Origin: Thelonectria olida
Taxonomy: Eukaryota > Ascomycota > Sordariomycetes > Hypocreales > Nectriaceae
Reading direction: 5' to 3'
Length of the DNA: 64,000 bases
Assembly (NCBI GenBank): GCA_020736575.1
Contig: JAGPYM010000005.1
Span: forward strand, 1,612,001-1,676,000
The translations under genes were made by a program, and so were the position numbers. How positions within the stretch are numbered: position 1 is the stretch's first letter; every line of letters begins with the position of its first letter. The notes below the pieces were generated by a model, which made no database searches, was not told where the DNA came from, and saw only the letters and a list, made by a program, of their open reading frames with translations. Positions 41,208 through 54,922 of the stretch are shown here, one piece after another.

Positions 41208-44200
41208 TGGCGATGATGGGTTGGGGAACTTGGGAACATATGCCGGTGTAAGCAGTTGCATGTAAACAGCAATAGATCTGCAGGCTTTTATTGTTTGTTG
41301 TTGGGCACATGTGCCATCCAAGTAGCTGCATAATGTGTCATGTGTCATGTATATATATTGCGACCTCTGGCCAGGGTCTCGGCATGACGACGCTTGGAAG
41401 CCAGGGAGTTGATCTTGTCCGAACGACCCGAAATCCAACTGCCGGCCGGTGAAGGGATTCTATGTACTCATGTGCACATTCGATGTCTGTCATACACATG
41501 GACGTTACATAGTTCGCGATAGTCCAAGGGCCTCGGACTGTATGCGACGGCCATCACTACGTCGTAGACAGAGGAAGCCCTCATTTCCGGTATTGCGTTG
41601 AGACCCTGGGCGTTGCTTTGACCACAGACAATGAACTAATTAATGAACTGCGGCATCCTCAAACAAGAAGATGATCAACCTACGCATGAGCCCGGACATG
41701 GCCAAAGCAAGGGTTCACTTCGTCGTGCTCGTGCGTTTTTTTTTTGCTTCCACCTCACAGCCCACGGATCCAGATTCAAATCGGCGCTTGCGTCCGTCCT
41801 TGATGCAGTCTGTGAGATTTGCGCCATTTTTAAAAAGCAAAGGGCTACATGCACATGCAGTGACTTGATGCACGAACTTTGCTGCGCGAGAGTGGCATCA
41901 ATGAATCGCCCCGTGTGTCATGCTGGGTCTGGGCTTGGAAGCAGAAGCAAGCCAGGTGCCCTTTCGTATTCAATCTGCAGTGGGCTCGGCGAGGATCGAA
42001 GGATTGTGCTTGTGCTCCGACTGGGGAATCCCCACCAAACGAGTCAGGGATGGCAGGGAACGGCCTATCATGGAAGACACTGAGTAGGATGGTCGTTGCT
42101 TGCAAGAGCAGACTGTGCCTTGGCCTGGAAGAAGAAGGTGCTTGGCATGAGAATGACTATGTGCGTAACTATGCACTGGAGCTGTCCGTGACGACGACCA
42201 CGTCAACATAGATTGCCATGACAAAACACAACCCACTCAGCCATGTTTATCTCCAAAGGCGGCAAAGCGAGAGGTAATAAACACTCAGCGAGATAGCTGG
42301 AGCAACCCGTCGCCGCATGAACAGGCCTCATGTTTCTGGGAATCTCCTGACATGGCGTGATGCAACAGAAAACAAGCCGCGCGCACAGTCTTTCTCTTCA
42401 GGTGCATACTAAGGTGCTGTAACGCTGGCTGCATAACAGGTCGGAATCGCCACTTGGGAATTCATCAGTCGAGTGAGGGGAACTGTCGAAACTGTTTTGG
42501 AGAATGCTTCTAGAACAGGGCAAAGCTAAAGAGAGAGAAAAAGCAAAAAAACAGCGACGATCCCCTCGTGGCTGGCTGCTTAGCTGAAGATCCCTCCCCT
42601 TAGAACGATATCAATCAGCATGCGAGTAAGACTGACTGACCTGCCTGTTTCCTGGGTTTCTGAAACGACGGCACCAACAGGGCTGGCCGATTTGTCGGGA
42701 CCGACGCGAGGAGCTGATGGGCATGGCCGTCGAGGATTAGGGGGGGGGAAGGGGAGGCTAACTAAGAGGCAACGCTGCAACTTGTCTCTCCCAAGCGTGC
42801 TATCCGGCGGGCGACCAACGCAACATGTAACGCCAGGCCAACATTGACGCTTTGACAGGAGGGGACTAACACAAAGTGATTGCCCTGCTGTGTTGTTGTC
42901 GTTGTTGATAACCTCTTGTTGGGTGTTGTGCTTGTGGCGGTTGACGTTAGCTACTTCATACGACGGTTAGATTGAGGCAACAAGGCTCTGCAACGCCCAT
43001 TGCGCAAGAATGCCATGCTTGTTATGCCTTGGAAGAGCCCGATCCGCAACATGGCAGCTTTCCACCCCGATCAACGACCCCTCCTCCTCTTCTTCTTGCT
43101 CGCAAGGATGGGCGCGCCGGGTAACCAGAGAGGCTCCGGCGTCTTAGTGCGGGCACTATCACACCAACAAGCCAGCGGCGGAGGATCTCTTGGGCAGTTA
43201 GGGCCACTGGTGTGGCTGATGCAGACGCGGGCGCCAGGGCCAAAGACTGCGCAGTGATGGAAGTCTTCCGAGAGGAGGCCAAGAGGCGAATGGTGCCCGC
43301 TACGGGAGCAGGCAGAGCAGCGCACCGCAGAGCAACGGGGATAATCAATAAGGCGACAGGGCAATCTGATCAGCGGGCGGCTGGCGGGTTTTGCACGCGG
43401 ATCCTTGCACGCAGCTGTCTCCGCCGGACGTAGGGATCCAAGGGGGAAGAGCCGGTTCCCTGCGGCATCGAGGTTTCCTTTATTACGTCCTGTGCATCCA
43501 AGGCCCTTGATTCCTGACAGAAGTGGCCTTGGCCGCTAAGAATAGCGTACGCGCATACACGACTCTATGCACGCACATGCGCCGTATCACTACGATGCGA
43601 GTCTGTGGAGGTTGAGTGGACGGAATGTGATGGTGCATGCATCGGACAGCCATTCCCCTCACTTTCTCTTCAAACGACTTGTGGAAATTCTTCCGCGGGA
43701 CCGTGGGCGGAATCAATGGGAAAATGTTTCAGATGAATGACTCTCTTGGGTGCCCCCCGGTCGCCCCTCGTTGGTTGGGGAGATGGCTCAGCGAGTCGAG
43801 TTCAGCTCCTTCGGACGGGCATGACATGACACCCTGGGTCGTTGTTTAGTTTCTTGGTACGCCTTGGGGACTCGCATGTCGTAGACGATACGTAATTGAC
43901 ATGTGCGAACCGGTTCTGTGGCGTTGGCTCTGCGCGGTTGAAGGCGACATGGTTTGATACCAAGCATAGCTGGGGAGGAGGAGGAGGGTGTAGGACGTTG
44001 ATAGGCTCTCTGCGTGACGGGATGGGGCAACAACGTTCTTCTTCTTTTTCTTCTTCGTTTTTTTTCTCTCTCTCTTCGTTATCGGCTCATGTTTGCTTTT
44101 GTCAAGGCGCGGGAGGCGCCCGCTGGATCGACGGCGCCGCCATTCGGGATAATTCTGTTTGCTCGGGAACTGTCTGACACCCACCCATTTCGCCATTCCA

Positions 44201-45326
44201 CTCACACAAAACATTGTTGTTGTTTGTGCGTCTGTCTGTTCTGGTTCTCAAACACGGCCTGTCCATGCTTCTGATCGTACCTACATATTCTTACATGCTG
44301 CCAAACCATCAAGTTTGGCTCGCGAACTACTCTGCTAGCCTCGACACCTCGCACCATGGCGTCCTGCTGGTCCATCCAGGGGCAAGGACCGAGAGGAAGC
44401 CATCTCGATAGTCTCGCATTAGACGAAAGGTCCAAGCCCGAACGGATGCCGCCATCGTCGAGCCCACCGTCGCCCGCTGGCTGTCCGCCCGGTCCCCCCC
44501 CCTCGTCGGACTCTTGGGCTCTTGACTTGACTAGGGCACTGACTAGTGAATAATTTACTCTGCAGCACAAGCCTGCATGGCTGAAGCCTTCTCCACCCCG
44601 TGGCCGGGTCTCTGGAACAATCCCGGCCTTCTCTTTCCAACCAAACCAGCCCGGATGCTTCTCCCTGGGTTCCTGGCTACCCCCCCTGCTTCACGTCTTC
44701 AACCAACAGAGTCGACAGTCGATCTGGCCCGCCCCCGCAAGCTCGTCGGCCTGCGTGTTGGCCGACCATGGCGCGGTCCTAAAATCTCCACTCGTCGACC
44801 TGCCGGGCTCGGTTGGAGCGAGTCAGTCGACAGAGAGAACGCAGGTAGGACACCATCTTCCACCACCTATTAAGCGACGACCCCGTTGTTGCGGCGTCTC
44901 CCATGTATTCCGTGTTTTTGGTGCGTGGGTTGGTTTTCTATCGTTGCTTCTCTCACTCTTCTTCTTCTTCTTCCTCCTGGAAACAGACAAACCTTGTCCA
45001 AGAATCCTTCAGGCTGCTTACACGAATACCTGTTACTCCTCAAGCTTTTCCAAGGCGCCGCCATGATCTGTATCTAACTCTACAGCCATTACCCTTTTCT
45101 AATTCCTCGCTACCCGCACACTCACTCGCTCATTCTCATACACCCCCACCGGCCGCTGCTAGGTGATCCCATTAATACCCCAGCGCAAGACCGTTGCGAC
45201 TCACATTGCCGTCCGTTTGTCGCACACAGTCTGGAGAGGCACCAACAATTCCCAGAGACACACATTGAGGACGGCCAAGACAAGTCGAAATAGCCTAATA
45301 CAGCGGCAAGCTCCAAAGTCGCAACA
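41208..45326. other. 4.1-kb gene-poor region upstream of the RGS-LOV gene
   Basis: No convincing protein-coding gene, tRNA or transposon is seen on either strand. The sequence has many short open frames of random-looking composition, a G-rich run near 42740, and CT-rich tracts near 44040-44080 and 44950-44990. The part close to 45326 looks like a long untranslated leader. It probably contains the regulatory region of the light-receptor gene; a non-coding transcript cannot be excluded. Confidence 0.5.
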
Positions 45327-47367
45327 ATGCCGACTCTCAACTCGTTACGAACGTTTGAACCACCACTCCCGCCCTTTGCCGAATATGAGCGCCGCCGTTC
45401 AACAACGTCGACTCTCTCGTCCAGCAATGCCGAGTCCATCGGCTCGTCTCTCCGCGGCCTGACGACGTCGCCGTCCAATCGCTCCAAGAACGGCAGCGCC
45501 CGTCCCAAGAGTGCAAAGTTCTCGGCCTACCGCCTGCGCAGCAATTCCGGCTTATCAGTGCACACAAACGAGGACCTGCTGCGGCAGTACACCGACTACC
45601 ACCCGGATGGATCGCCGCGAGTGTCCATGTTCAACAGCGGAGGCGAGAGGTTGCGGAGCATAGACTCCATCACCACGTCGAGCCAGCGCTCGAGCATCAC
45701 CTTTACCGATTCCGATACTTCTGCCGACTTGCCCATTCCCGACTTTGTCGGTCGCGATATGTTTGACATGGTCATGAAGGATGACGCTGCGTCTGGCCAG
45801 CTGTGGAAGTTTGCTGCGAGTCGGGGCGTTGGCCAGAATGTCGAGTATCTCATGAAGGTATGTCCTTATTTCTCATCTTACCGCGACAATTGAAACCCAT
45901 CTCACGCAATTGTGCCAGCTTCGCGACTACATCAATTCTCTGGAACAAGTCGTCGTCCAGCTCTCAACCATCTCAACCTCATATACATCCATCACCGCAA
46001 CCTCACCTCTCGGTCTCCCCGCATCCATGTCCAAGGCGCTCAACACCAATATCAAGCATCTCACGACGTCATTAATTCCCAGCCTCGAGAACATGTTTCT
46101 CGAATCAAAAGGATATGTCGAGCAGCGCATCGTAAGAGACATCTTCCCCGCCTTTGTCAAGCAGCAATTGTCGCTCTGCACCAGCATCGCCCTGTCGTCC
46201 GAAGTCGAAGGCGATCTCCCGCCCACGCCCTTCCCTGGCCTTAAGAGCTCATTTTGCCTGAGCGACCCCGTCAAGCCCGGAAACCCAATGGTCTTCACGT
46301 CGGATGAGTTCCAGGACCTCACGGGCTACACGCGCGCTGAGGTCATGTCGCGCAATTGCCGGCTGCTCCAGGGCCCCCAGACGGATCGCGAGTCCATCGC
46401 AAACGTGCGCGCTGCTCTCTGGCGAGGCGATTCGTGCTCAGAGCTGATTCTTAACTTCCGGCGAGACGGGCAGCCGTTCTGGAACTTGCTCTTTCTATGT
46501 CCGCTGCAAGATGCCGCAGGCAAGACAAAGTTCTACTTGGGTGCGCAAATTGACGTTTCGTCCAACATTGAGAGCAACGACGAGCTTCTCAAGATGCTGA
46601 GCTATGGCTCCACGGAGGACGATAGCATATCTACTAATGACAGGAGCAGTCCTCGCTGGACCAACGAGGGATCACAAGGCGACCCGGAACTCGAGGAATT
46701 AACGACGATCAAGTCCAATCCGCAATTGAAGTCTCCCAAGCTCAGCTTTTTCAAATCCTTCAAGAAGCCCCCGCCGCCTCCGCTTTCACCGCCCTTGAGC
46801 CCGCGGCGCAGCTCGGATCGGCCGCGATCGTCGGCGGGACCGGCACTGGAGAAGACGTACAGCACCCGGACGGTCCTCAAGCGCCTCTCGACGCCGCCTG
46901 ACATGATGATGATGCCCTATTCCCGATACATGATCCTCGAGCACGTGCCCTCGTACCCAGCTTCCCTCGGCGCAATGCCGCTCGACCAGGAGATGCGCTA
47001 CCCGCCAAAGCTGTGCGTCGCCTTCTTCTCCCAGCCCATGGTCGACGCCCTCGATCTCGGCATGGCCGCCGACGTCATCCGCGGAAAGGACGTGTTCGAC
47101 GTCCTCGCCGAACAAGCTACGCTGCCCAACGTCACAAAGGCCTTCAAGTCGACTGTGCGCGACGTCGTGGTGCGTGACGGACGGTCGATCTCGCTGGACC
47201 TGGCGCTTACGAACCACATCCCCCGCCGCGCTACTACCGCTCGGACATTGAACGGCGACGAGGCGGGTCGCGACAGAAAGTCCAACAAGATGATGAGCCA
47301 CTGGACGCCGCTCAAGGACGCTGACGGGCGCGTCAAGTACGTGGTGCTCATCATCTCCCCGCTCTAG
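45327..47367 (+). CDS. RGS-LOV blue-light receptor, BcLOV4-like (659 aa)
   Basis: Exons are 45327-45857 and 45919-47367, with a 61-nt intron. The N-terminal ~120 residues are Ser/Arg-rich and disordered. An RGS-like helical domain begins near residue 143 (FVGRDMFDMVMKD, LWKFAASRGVGQNVEYL) and continues past the intron. The LOV domain spans about residues 265-405 and has the photoactive signature SRNCRLLQG with Cys at about residue 324, the residue that would form the flavin adduct, followed by NFRRDGQPFWNLLFL. Directly after it, near residue 447, is a basic amphipathic stretch (PKLSFFKSFKKPPPPP). A further PAS-like C-terminal region follows. This order matches the fungal RGS-LOV family typified by Botrytis BcLOV4, in which blue light exposes a membrane-binding helix. 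Confidence 0.86.
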
Positions 47368-49069
47368 ACGAGCTCTCTCGGGAGGAAGGGATTAAGAAAG
47401 GGGCGTACATGTTCTGGTTACAACGGGCAGGGTAGCATCGGATGAGGAGTTTCTCTCTTTTCCTTGGGTATTGTACATTTGCATTGGCTGGATTGGGTGT
47501 AACGATATGTGTATTTAATTAACGACGTCTCCAACCCTGGGTAAGCATGATACCATGACTTGTATTTCCGGAGTTAATCTACATTAAACCTACACTTTTT
47601 CCCTCTCATCTCATACTGCGCGAGCCCTTGTTAAATCCCCAACACGACCCTGACGGGGCCATAGCTCTTTGACGTGTCCCCCCTGCGGCTGACGGGACGA
47701 ACGTCACCATGACATGAACTTCGGGTGCTCGAAGCTCATTGGGACCCGGCCGCCCGGGACCCGATTCGCATTGTTTAAGATTAAATCTTGGCCATTATCG
47801 CGGGTTGCCATGTGCCGGAGTTGCATGTAAAAAGAAAAGAAAGGACAAAGCTGCGCGCCGGCCATCGATAGCTTCGCCTAGCTACGACGCAGCAATTACA
47901 AACGACACCAGACATTTCGCTAAGGGAGCTGCCCCTTGTCAACCGGGGACAGCGCCCCCTTGTCACTCCCGAGTCATCAAGACATTAATTGAGCAGGGGC
48001 CCTTGGCTCTTGAACGAAGCTTCATCAGCCCAGCGGTGAATAAGGCTTCCTGCCACTGATATCAATTCCGTCCCCGTTGCGTTGCACGATGAATTAACTA
48101 GCCCAAGCCATGCTCCCAGCGCCGCAGCCACCAACTACAATTTCGCGGGTAATTCACACCATCGCTCGGCCTCGACCGCCCCCGAACGGGGAGCCCTTTA
48201 TGCAAGGCATGGTCCAGACGCTGTTGTCTTGAATCAGCGGCAAGAGAAGTCGGCGTTGAACGGCGAGGTTTGTGGGTTCTCTGCGGCAGATGGTATCAGC
48301 CCTATCGACTTGGTAATGATTGGAAGCTATGTCGCCTGAAAAGTATTTTTTAATGCCAAGGTGACCCGCCTCGATCGATTAGCTATAAGTTGCCCCGGAA
48401 AACATCAAGTCTTTCAAGCAATGCTATGATGATGTCCACCATTCCTCCAGCTGAGCCCCTCGATTATGTGCACAGCCCCAGGCAGTCGTCGATATGCAGC
48501 TTTTGCATGTTGTTAAAGAGCACCGCGCACATGATTTACTGCTCATTCCTGGGTTGGGCATCATTCTAGATGTTGACGCGTCTTCAGTTCTCCAGGGAAC
48601 TCGCGATGATGATGATGCGAACGAACTGAAGCTCACATATATCCATATCGGGAGCTTCATGTGTCATGGTGCAGAACATGCTTATTCGCACTGTCGACAC
48701 CCTCACAAGAATATGCAATTACGCAGCCGCTTACACTGTCCGTCTTCCCCATCATAAACTGTGTGGCCCAAGCTTTTCAACCAGATTCAGCCTCGGGGCC
48801 TTGGGCATATTCGTACTCCCGTTCAACTTCAACGACTGCGACTGCGTATCCTTCATCTTTCGCCACTATATTCGTCTCGTTTTCTTGTTCTGATAGTACC
48901 ATTCAAAGCCTTCTAATCCTGTCCTTGGTCGGCTCCTCACCTGCTCCTCACCTGCTCCTCACGCTTCCTCGCCACCTGCCTCGCCGTGACCCCATGCTGT
49001 CCTCCCGACAACCTCCAGCCCGCTACTTCAGACCTATCCCAGGCCTCTCACTGCCTAGCACACTTGATA
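47368..49069. other. Intergenic region
   Basis: This 1.7-kb gap lies between two plus-strand genes. No convincing gene is visible. A short tandem repeat of cctgctcctca lies near 48938-48962, in the presumed leader of the next gene. Confidence 0.55.
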
Positions 49070-52000
49070 ATGTCTTGGAGAATAACGGGACTGATAGAGA
49101 CCACTTTCAGCCTTGCCTCAGACATCACCTCTCACCTGAAAGCTCATGACGCAACAGCGCGGCGCGAACTCAGGATACTGGCAGCTGAGCTGCGATTACT
49201 CGGGGGCACCCTTTACAGCCTCGACCAGTTCATGTGCGAGCTAGACAGAGAGGGAAATGGCGAATCTGATGCTCTTGCCACCGACGAATCAAAGCCGTGG
49301 CCTATCATCCACGGATGCGAGTTCCTCCTCCAGATTTTGACCTCGCTGTACAAGTTTGTGAAACCTCACGGGCTTGAAGATGCGAGATCGGCTCTTATCG
49401 GATACCGATCCAAGTTTGGATTCGTCCTTGGATCATCAGAGTCTCTACAAGATGTTTTTATTCATTTCTCTGTCCTGGACAAAGAGCCCATGCCGGAGAT
49501 GCAGCTTGAGGACAACCAAGCCAAGGAAGCTCCAACCTCACGTCCGGGTGCCCCCGCCACCATCGAGGAAGAACCTACCTCGGAGCAGTTGTTCTCGTGG
49601 TTGGGGACACTGAATTCCCCAGATCATGACCGCGAGCCAGAAGAATACGCCAGCGAGATGGCCCTCGTTCAAGCTCGTCGCCTAGCATCGCCGCTGTACC
49701 GGACGGCTTCTACTCGATGGCCAGCTCATGCTGAGAGTCGATGGCCAGAATTACGGACGCCCATCTGCTCCCTATTTCAAGCCCCTAGGTCCTTTAATTT
49801 CGTGCAGTGGACGCTGGAATATGCCCGAGAGACGTATCCTCGCACGTTCGGAAACCTGGCACTCACTACTAAATGGCATCTAGAGCTCACTAATGCGCTG
49901 TGCGCAGAGCAAATATTGCCACTGCACATGGCTGCTGCCCTTGGTCTGCCTAGCCTTTGTGCGGCCCTCATCACTTCTGAAGCCGATGTCAATCATGTTG
50001 GTTTCCTGGGGAGTCCCTTATTTTGTGCCCTTGTCGGTCCGAATGTTTTGAAGACGCAGGCCAACCCAGAGTCTTGGAGCGATCTGTTGGATACCAGTCA
50101 CGCGAGCAACAACCGCGCAGCCACGATATTGGCTCTTCTCGATAGTCCCGCCGATGTCAACTATTGCTTCAACTGGAAGAATTCCGTCCAAGTTTCACTT
50201 GCCGGGGTCGCTTTCTGGGCAGCTCTGATCATGGACAACGAGGAAATCTTCACCGAGATTGTGCGTAGTGTGACAAACATGGACTCTGCGTTTCTGCAGC
50301 TCTTGGAGCGTGATGGTCTGGTGGACCAAGCTGTCACATCAAAGACATTCTCGCGTCTCTTGACCCATGTGTTCGACCTCACTCTGGGTGAGACTGGAAA
50401 CGAGCGATTCAAAGACCAACTCCGCGAAGCTGTGCGGAAACTCATGAGTGAGTCGGGCATCTATTTTTGCTTCAAGGACGGCGATCCTCGGCTGTTGCAC
50501 GTAAGGGATCGCTCCATCAATATTTTCATCAGAGAATCCGTTGTTGATTCCGACATGCTTCTATTTCAACGCCTACTCGCTGAACCGAGATTTGACCCTG
50601 ACCTGCCCTACGACGAAGACAAAATAGGAGGGACAATTCTGCACATGGCTGTAGAAGGAGGCCATCTTAAAATCATGGAGTGTCTGATCAAGGCTGGTTC
50701 AAATCTCAAGGCAACTGACGTGGGCGGACGAACGCCTGTGATGGTTGTCGAGGATGCAGCTGCATTATCGGCCCTGGTCCTAGAGCATGGCGCTTCCACT
50801 ACCGATGTGGACAACGATGGTCGAACAATCTGGCACTACGCTGCTGCGACAAACTTTTACGGCTTGATCGAATGGCTGAGCGAACACGATCCAAACAAGC
50901 AACAGAATCTCGCTACATGCAGCAAGGCAGGTTTAACACCGCTCGCGGATGCATTCCTCAACGTCAAGGACTTCGGAGAACAGCACAAATCATTTGCGCC
51001 GCCAGAGCCCGCAGCACTGAGGCTTTTACTGCTCGAGGATCATACACCGGAGACTATGAAGAGCCCAGACTCTCTTCTAGAGGCTGCGATCCAATGGGGC
51101 AAGTTGGATTTGTTGGAACGGATGCTCAAGCTAGGTTATGGACAAGGCAGGCAGGACCACTCCCGTCTGCTTCGCAGTTTACACATCGGTGTTCCCGACG
51201 ACATGCTGCATAGAGTCCTCGAAGTGTGCAAGGGATTGCCTCTCGTGTTCCCGGATGGCACGACTGTCCCAGAGACCATCTTGACGAATACAGAGCTTTG
51301 TCCGGTCCACGGCGCAGCAGAATTCCAAAAACCGACCGGCCATCCGTCGTGCTATCCCAAGATGACGCCATCTCAATTCGAGACGCTTCTAACTCCCGAG
51401 GTGCTGAAGGCTAGGGATTCCCAAGGACGAGGGATCTGGCAGAGGTTCTGTGATTATGTGCTGCCCATGCTGCGTGGGCGAAACTGCACTCACCCTTCAA
51501 GGATGGAGTTTCTATCCCATTTTATTTGTCAGGTCATCCCATTGCTCGTCAAGCACGGTGCGCTGGAAGACTTTGAACGGGAACGCGGTAAATGGGCGCT
51601 TCTCTATATGGCCGACGGTGAGGGCCTGCACCCGAGCTGGGAGCGGTACCAGTTCCCCTTCATCAAGGCAGTGCTTGAGGCGACAAACAAAGAAAGCAAG
51701 TATTTTCAGACCATGGATGCTGCGTTTCTTCTATCGCAGGCGGCTCGTCGTGGACAGCTGGAAGTGATCAGCCTACTCATCGACAATGGCCTTCCAGTTG
51801 ATCTTCTTCGACGTGAACTGGGTGATGAATCTCTGCTTGAGCATATCATCTCAGACGTCAAGGTCTTCGGTGCATTGCAGGAGACTCTTGTAAAGAAGCT
51901 CAAACCAGGTTCGCTGGTAAGCCGTCAGCACATCATCCTGGAAAAGCTACTGGACATCCCTCCGAGCTTCGAGCCGGCTGGTGTGCTGGGGAAGCTGTTG

Positions 52001-54527
52001 TGGAAGAAGTTGATTGACCCAAACCAAGTCTCGTCGACAGCAGCACAGAAGAACACGATGTTACAAGAAGTGCTCCAGCGCGAGAAGCCTGAGTTTGCCT
52101 GTACCCTTCTCCAATACGGCGCCGACCCGACACTTTCTTTCAGCAAGGTTTTCCCGATACATGAAGCAGCCGAGAAAGGATACGTCACCGTACTGGAAAA
52201 GATTCGAGAAGACGCCCCCTACTTCGACTGGTTCGTGAGGTCTGACCGCCCGGGCAGGCCCTCATACAACGCCATGCAAATTGCTGCCCTTCATGGACGT
52301 GCAAGTGCCCTGACGTGGCTCCTGGAACGAACGACGCTGTGGTCCATTATAAACGAGACTACTCCGAGGAATGGAAACGCGCCGATTCATCTTGCCATAT
52401 TTTCTGGCGATCTAGACTGTGTGCAAATTCTTGCCCAACACGGCGCAGACCTGGAGCTCCGGGACTATGACGGCTGCACGCCACTTCTCCGGGCGGTTCA
52501 CAAGGGCCACGAAGAGATCATTGGCTTCCTTTTGAAGTCGGGAGTTGATACAGAAACCGACTTGTACGGCATTCGGGTCCTATCAGGATGGCGCCCTGCT
52601 CCAACAAGAGTGGTTAAGGACTTTGTGGCGACCAAGTTCAAGGAATACGGTATTCCTGAGCTCACGAAGCCGGATCCTGTAAAGCTTGGCTTCATTCTAG
52701 CTGAAATGATTGAGTGCCATGGCACGTGGAATGACTCAGCCTTCAAAGCCATCATTCCCGATATCCCCAAAGAAGATTTGATGGCGGCCATTCTCCCGTG
52801 TCGTGGCTGCACTCTGCTGAGCTTGGCCGGCGCCAACGGCTGCACCCGGATGATGCTGGAGCTCGTCGAACTAGGATTCGGAGGCTTCATCACCGGCTGC
52901 AGCAAGCACTGGGTCCATGGTTACAACGCTCTTCATCACGCATGTTTCGGCCTTCTTGGACAAATCGACCGCGAGGAGGAAGCCCTTGTAGAGTCCACGC
53001 TCTTGTTCATCCGGAAATGCTTGGATGCATATCTGGATGATGGGATGCTTTGGTTCCAAGTGCCGTGCTCGCCGCTTGCTGTTGTACAGTTTGGGAACGG
53101 CAATCGGACGCCCGACTGGAACGTCTATGAACGGGCTCTTGATGAGCTTCTCCAGCATGTCGAGACTCATACCGATCGATATTGGTAAGTCATCCTTCTC
53201 CCTGGATTGACCAGATCAGCATTAACTAACGATTTGTAGGAAACTCATGAGCGAGTCTGGCCTCACTTTCCTCTGCGACGACACCCCAGAAGATCAGACA
53301 ACATGCCAGAAGCTGCTGCGCTACATTGTTAACCGCCGATGCGAAACTCTAGAATGGCTGGAGTACGCAGGCGGAGCTTTCCCATCTCCTTTGCACTTGG
53401 TGATCGAAGCCATCGAACGCGATTGGAAAGAGGAAAACGCCATTGGTCCCATCCTCAACATGGTACAACGCTTGATCGCGTGCGGTGCCGATGTGAATGC
53501 TCAAGACGGCGAGTTGCTGACACCCCTCTTCTTCGCTGCTTCCAAGGGAGTGCTTCCCATCATCAAAGCCCTCCTCGAGGCCGGAGCCAACCCAAACATC
53601 CGCGAAGAAACAGGATGCACGCCATTGTCCCGGGCTATGGAATGGGGCAACATGGACGTTGTTCGTCTTTTGATGGAGCACGGCGCAGACCCAAGCACCT
53701 TTCTGGGACCCTCTATCAACTTCATTTACACCGAGTATGATAATCAGTACATCAACGACGTTGCGAAGTTTGGATTCGATAACCACGCGGTTGGGCCGGG
53801 GAATTCCAGTCTGGCTACGCTGCTTCTCAGCCAGTCATCTACAACACGAACAGCCCTCTTGAGCAAAGACATTGACTTTGACCGCATAGTCACCGACCAG
53901 CCGTCGATTTTCTACTTGCTCCTATCTCGCAACATTGGCCCTCTTCCACTAAAGAGGGTTCTGCGCCGTATTCCAGTAGAGTATCTCGATCGAATCGTGA
54001 ACCCGACGGCAAGCATCAATGCTCAAGCTGTGTGCTATCCCCTTCGCCAGGGATCAACGGCTATACTTGAAGTTCTTTTCGAGAATGGATGGGACTGCGA
54101 GAGGGACGTTTCCAATGGAGGATCAGCTCTCATGTTTGCCTGCTCCATGGGCTCTTTGAGATCCGTCAAGATGCTGGTGCGCCGCGGCGCCCGGCTCAGT
54201 TATCTCGCAGACGGCAATCGCGGCGAGAAGATTGTCAAGTCTGCTTTTGAAGAGGCAAGGCTGTATCCCAAGATTGTCAAGTGGCTGCTCGTCGGACGGC
54301 ACCAGGATAGAAGGCGTCTCGAGTGGGCAGTGGACTCTTCGGCCGAAGTGGCCACGATGCCATGGGCTGGCCCTCGCAAGGGCGCACATAAGCTTTCTGG
54401 GTTCGACGGGCACCATCTCAAGGCTTGTTCGGAAGGCGTTAGTGAACAGCTCGCTCTTCTTGCACGGATCGGTAGGATCAAGGCGGAACTTGCTGGGAGA
54501 ATCGTGGCCGTGACGTTGGTTGAGTAG
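49070..54527 (+). CDS. Giant ankyrin repeat protein with STAND-like N-terminus (1,800 aa)
   Basis: Exons are 49070-53184 and 53240-54527; the 55-nt intron (GTAAGT..CTAAC..GTAG) keeps frame. I chose the ATG at 49070 (MSWRITGLIETTFSLA) because this is the usual start of the N-terminal helical domain found in many fungal STAND/ankyrin proteins; an in-frame ATG lies upstream at 48986. No NACHT P-loop is present. Ankyrin repeats are clear at about residues 520-575 (GGTILHMAVEGGHLKIM), 1103-1170 (NAPIHLAIFSGDLDCVQ, GCTPLLRAVHKGHEEI) and 1449-1525 (LTPLFFAASKGVLPI, GCTPLSRAMEWGNMDVV), with weaker helical repeats between. The function is unknown; such proteins are linked to innate-immunity-like recognition in fungi. 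Confidence 0.85.
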
Positions 54528-54922
54528 GTGGGCAAGATGGGTTGTTGCAGCATTGCAAGCATTCTTTAAGGGGAACGAAGAGGGATTTTGGATTCATATC
54601 GAATCACCAGAATAGGCTTCATCAAAGAGGTTCTACTTTGGATATATAGTGGTTATGTTTTTATGATAATGACATGAATCTTTCTGTGCATCATTCTCAT
54701 GAACGGTTATCTGAATTTCCAGCAGTTCTCATAAACGAGACCTGCATCAACCAAACGGCCCCAATTCCGGTTGAATAGTAATCAATGCTATGATGTCGTA
54801 CAATTTACAAGGGGAGTGTCGTTCAATCCTCGCAGAATTACTACGTCCACCACATTCCTTCAAAGCTGAACACGGCGATAACCCCCCTTTTCCTCCATTT
54901 CCCTATTCCCCTTCACACGTTT
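54528..54922. other. Intergenic region between convergent genes
   Basis: This AT-rich 395-bp stretch holds the 3' ends of the ankyrin gene and of the minus-strand gene that follows. Nothing else is seen. Confidence 0.65.

Noticed and set aside
43846..44214. 122-codon minus-strand frame with a Lys-rich run in the 41-45 kb gap
   Set aside because: The Lys run comes from a CT-rich simple tract on the other strand; the rest has no coding character.
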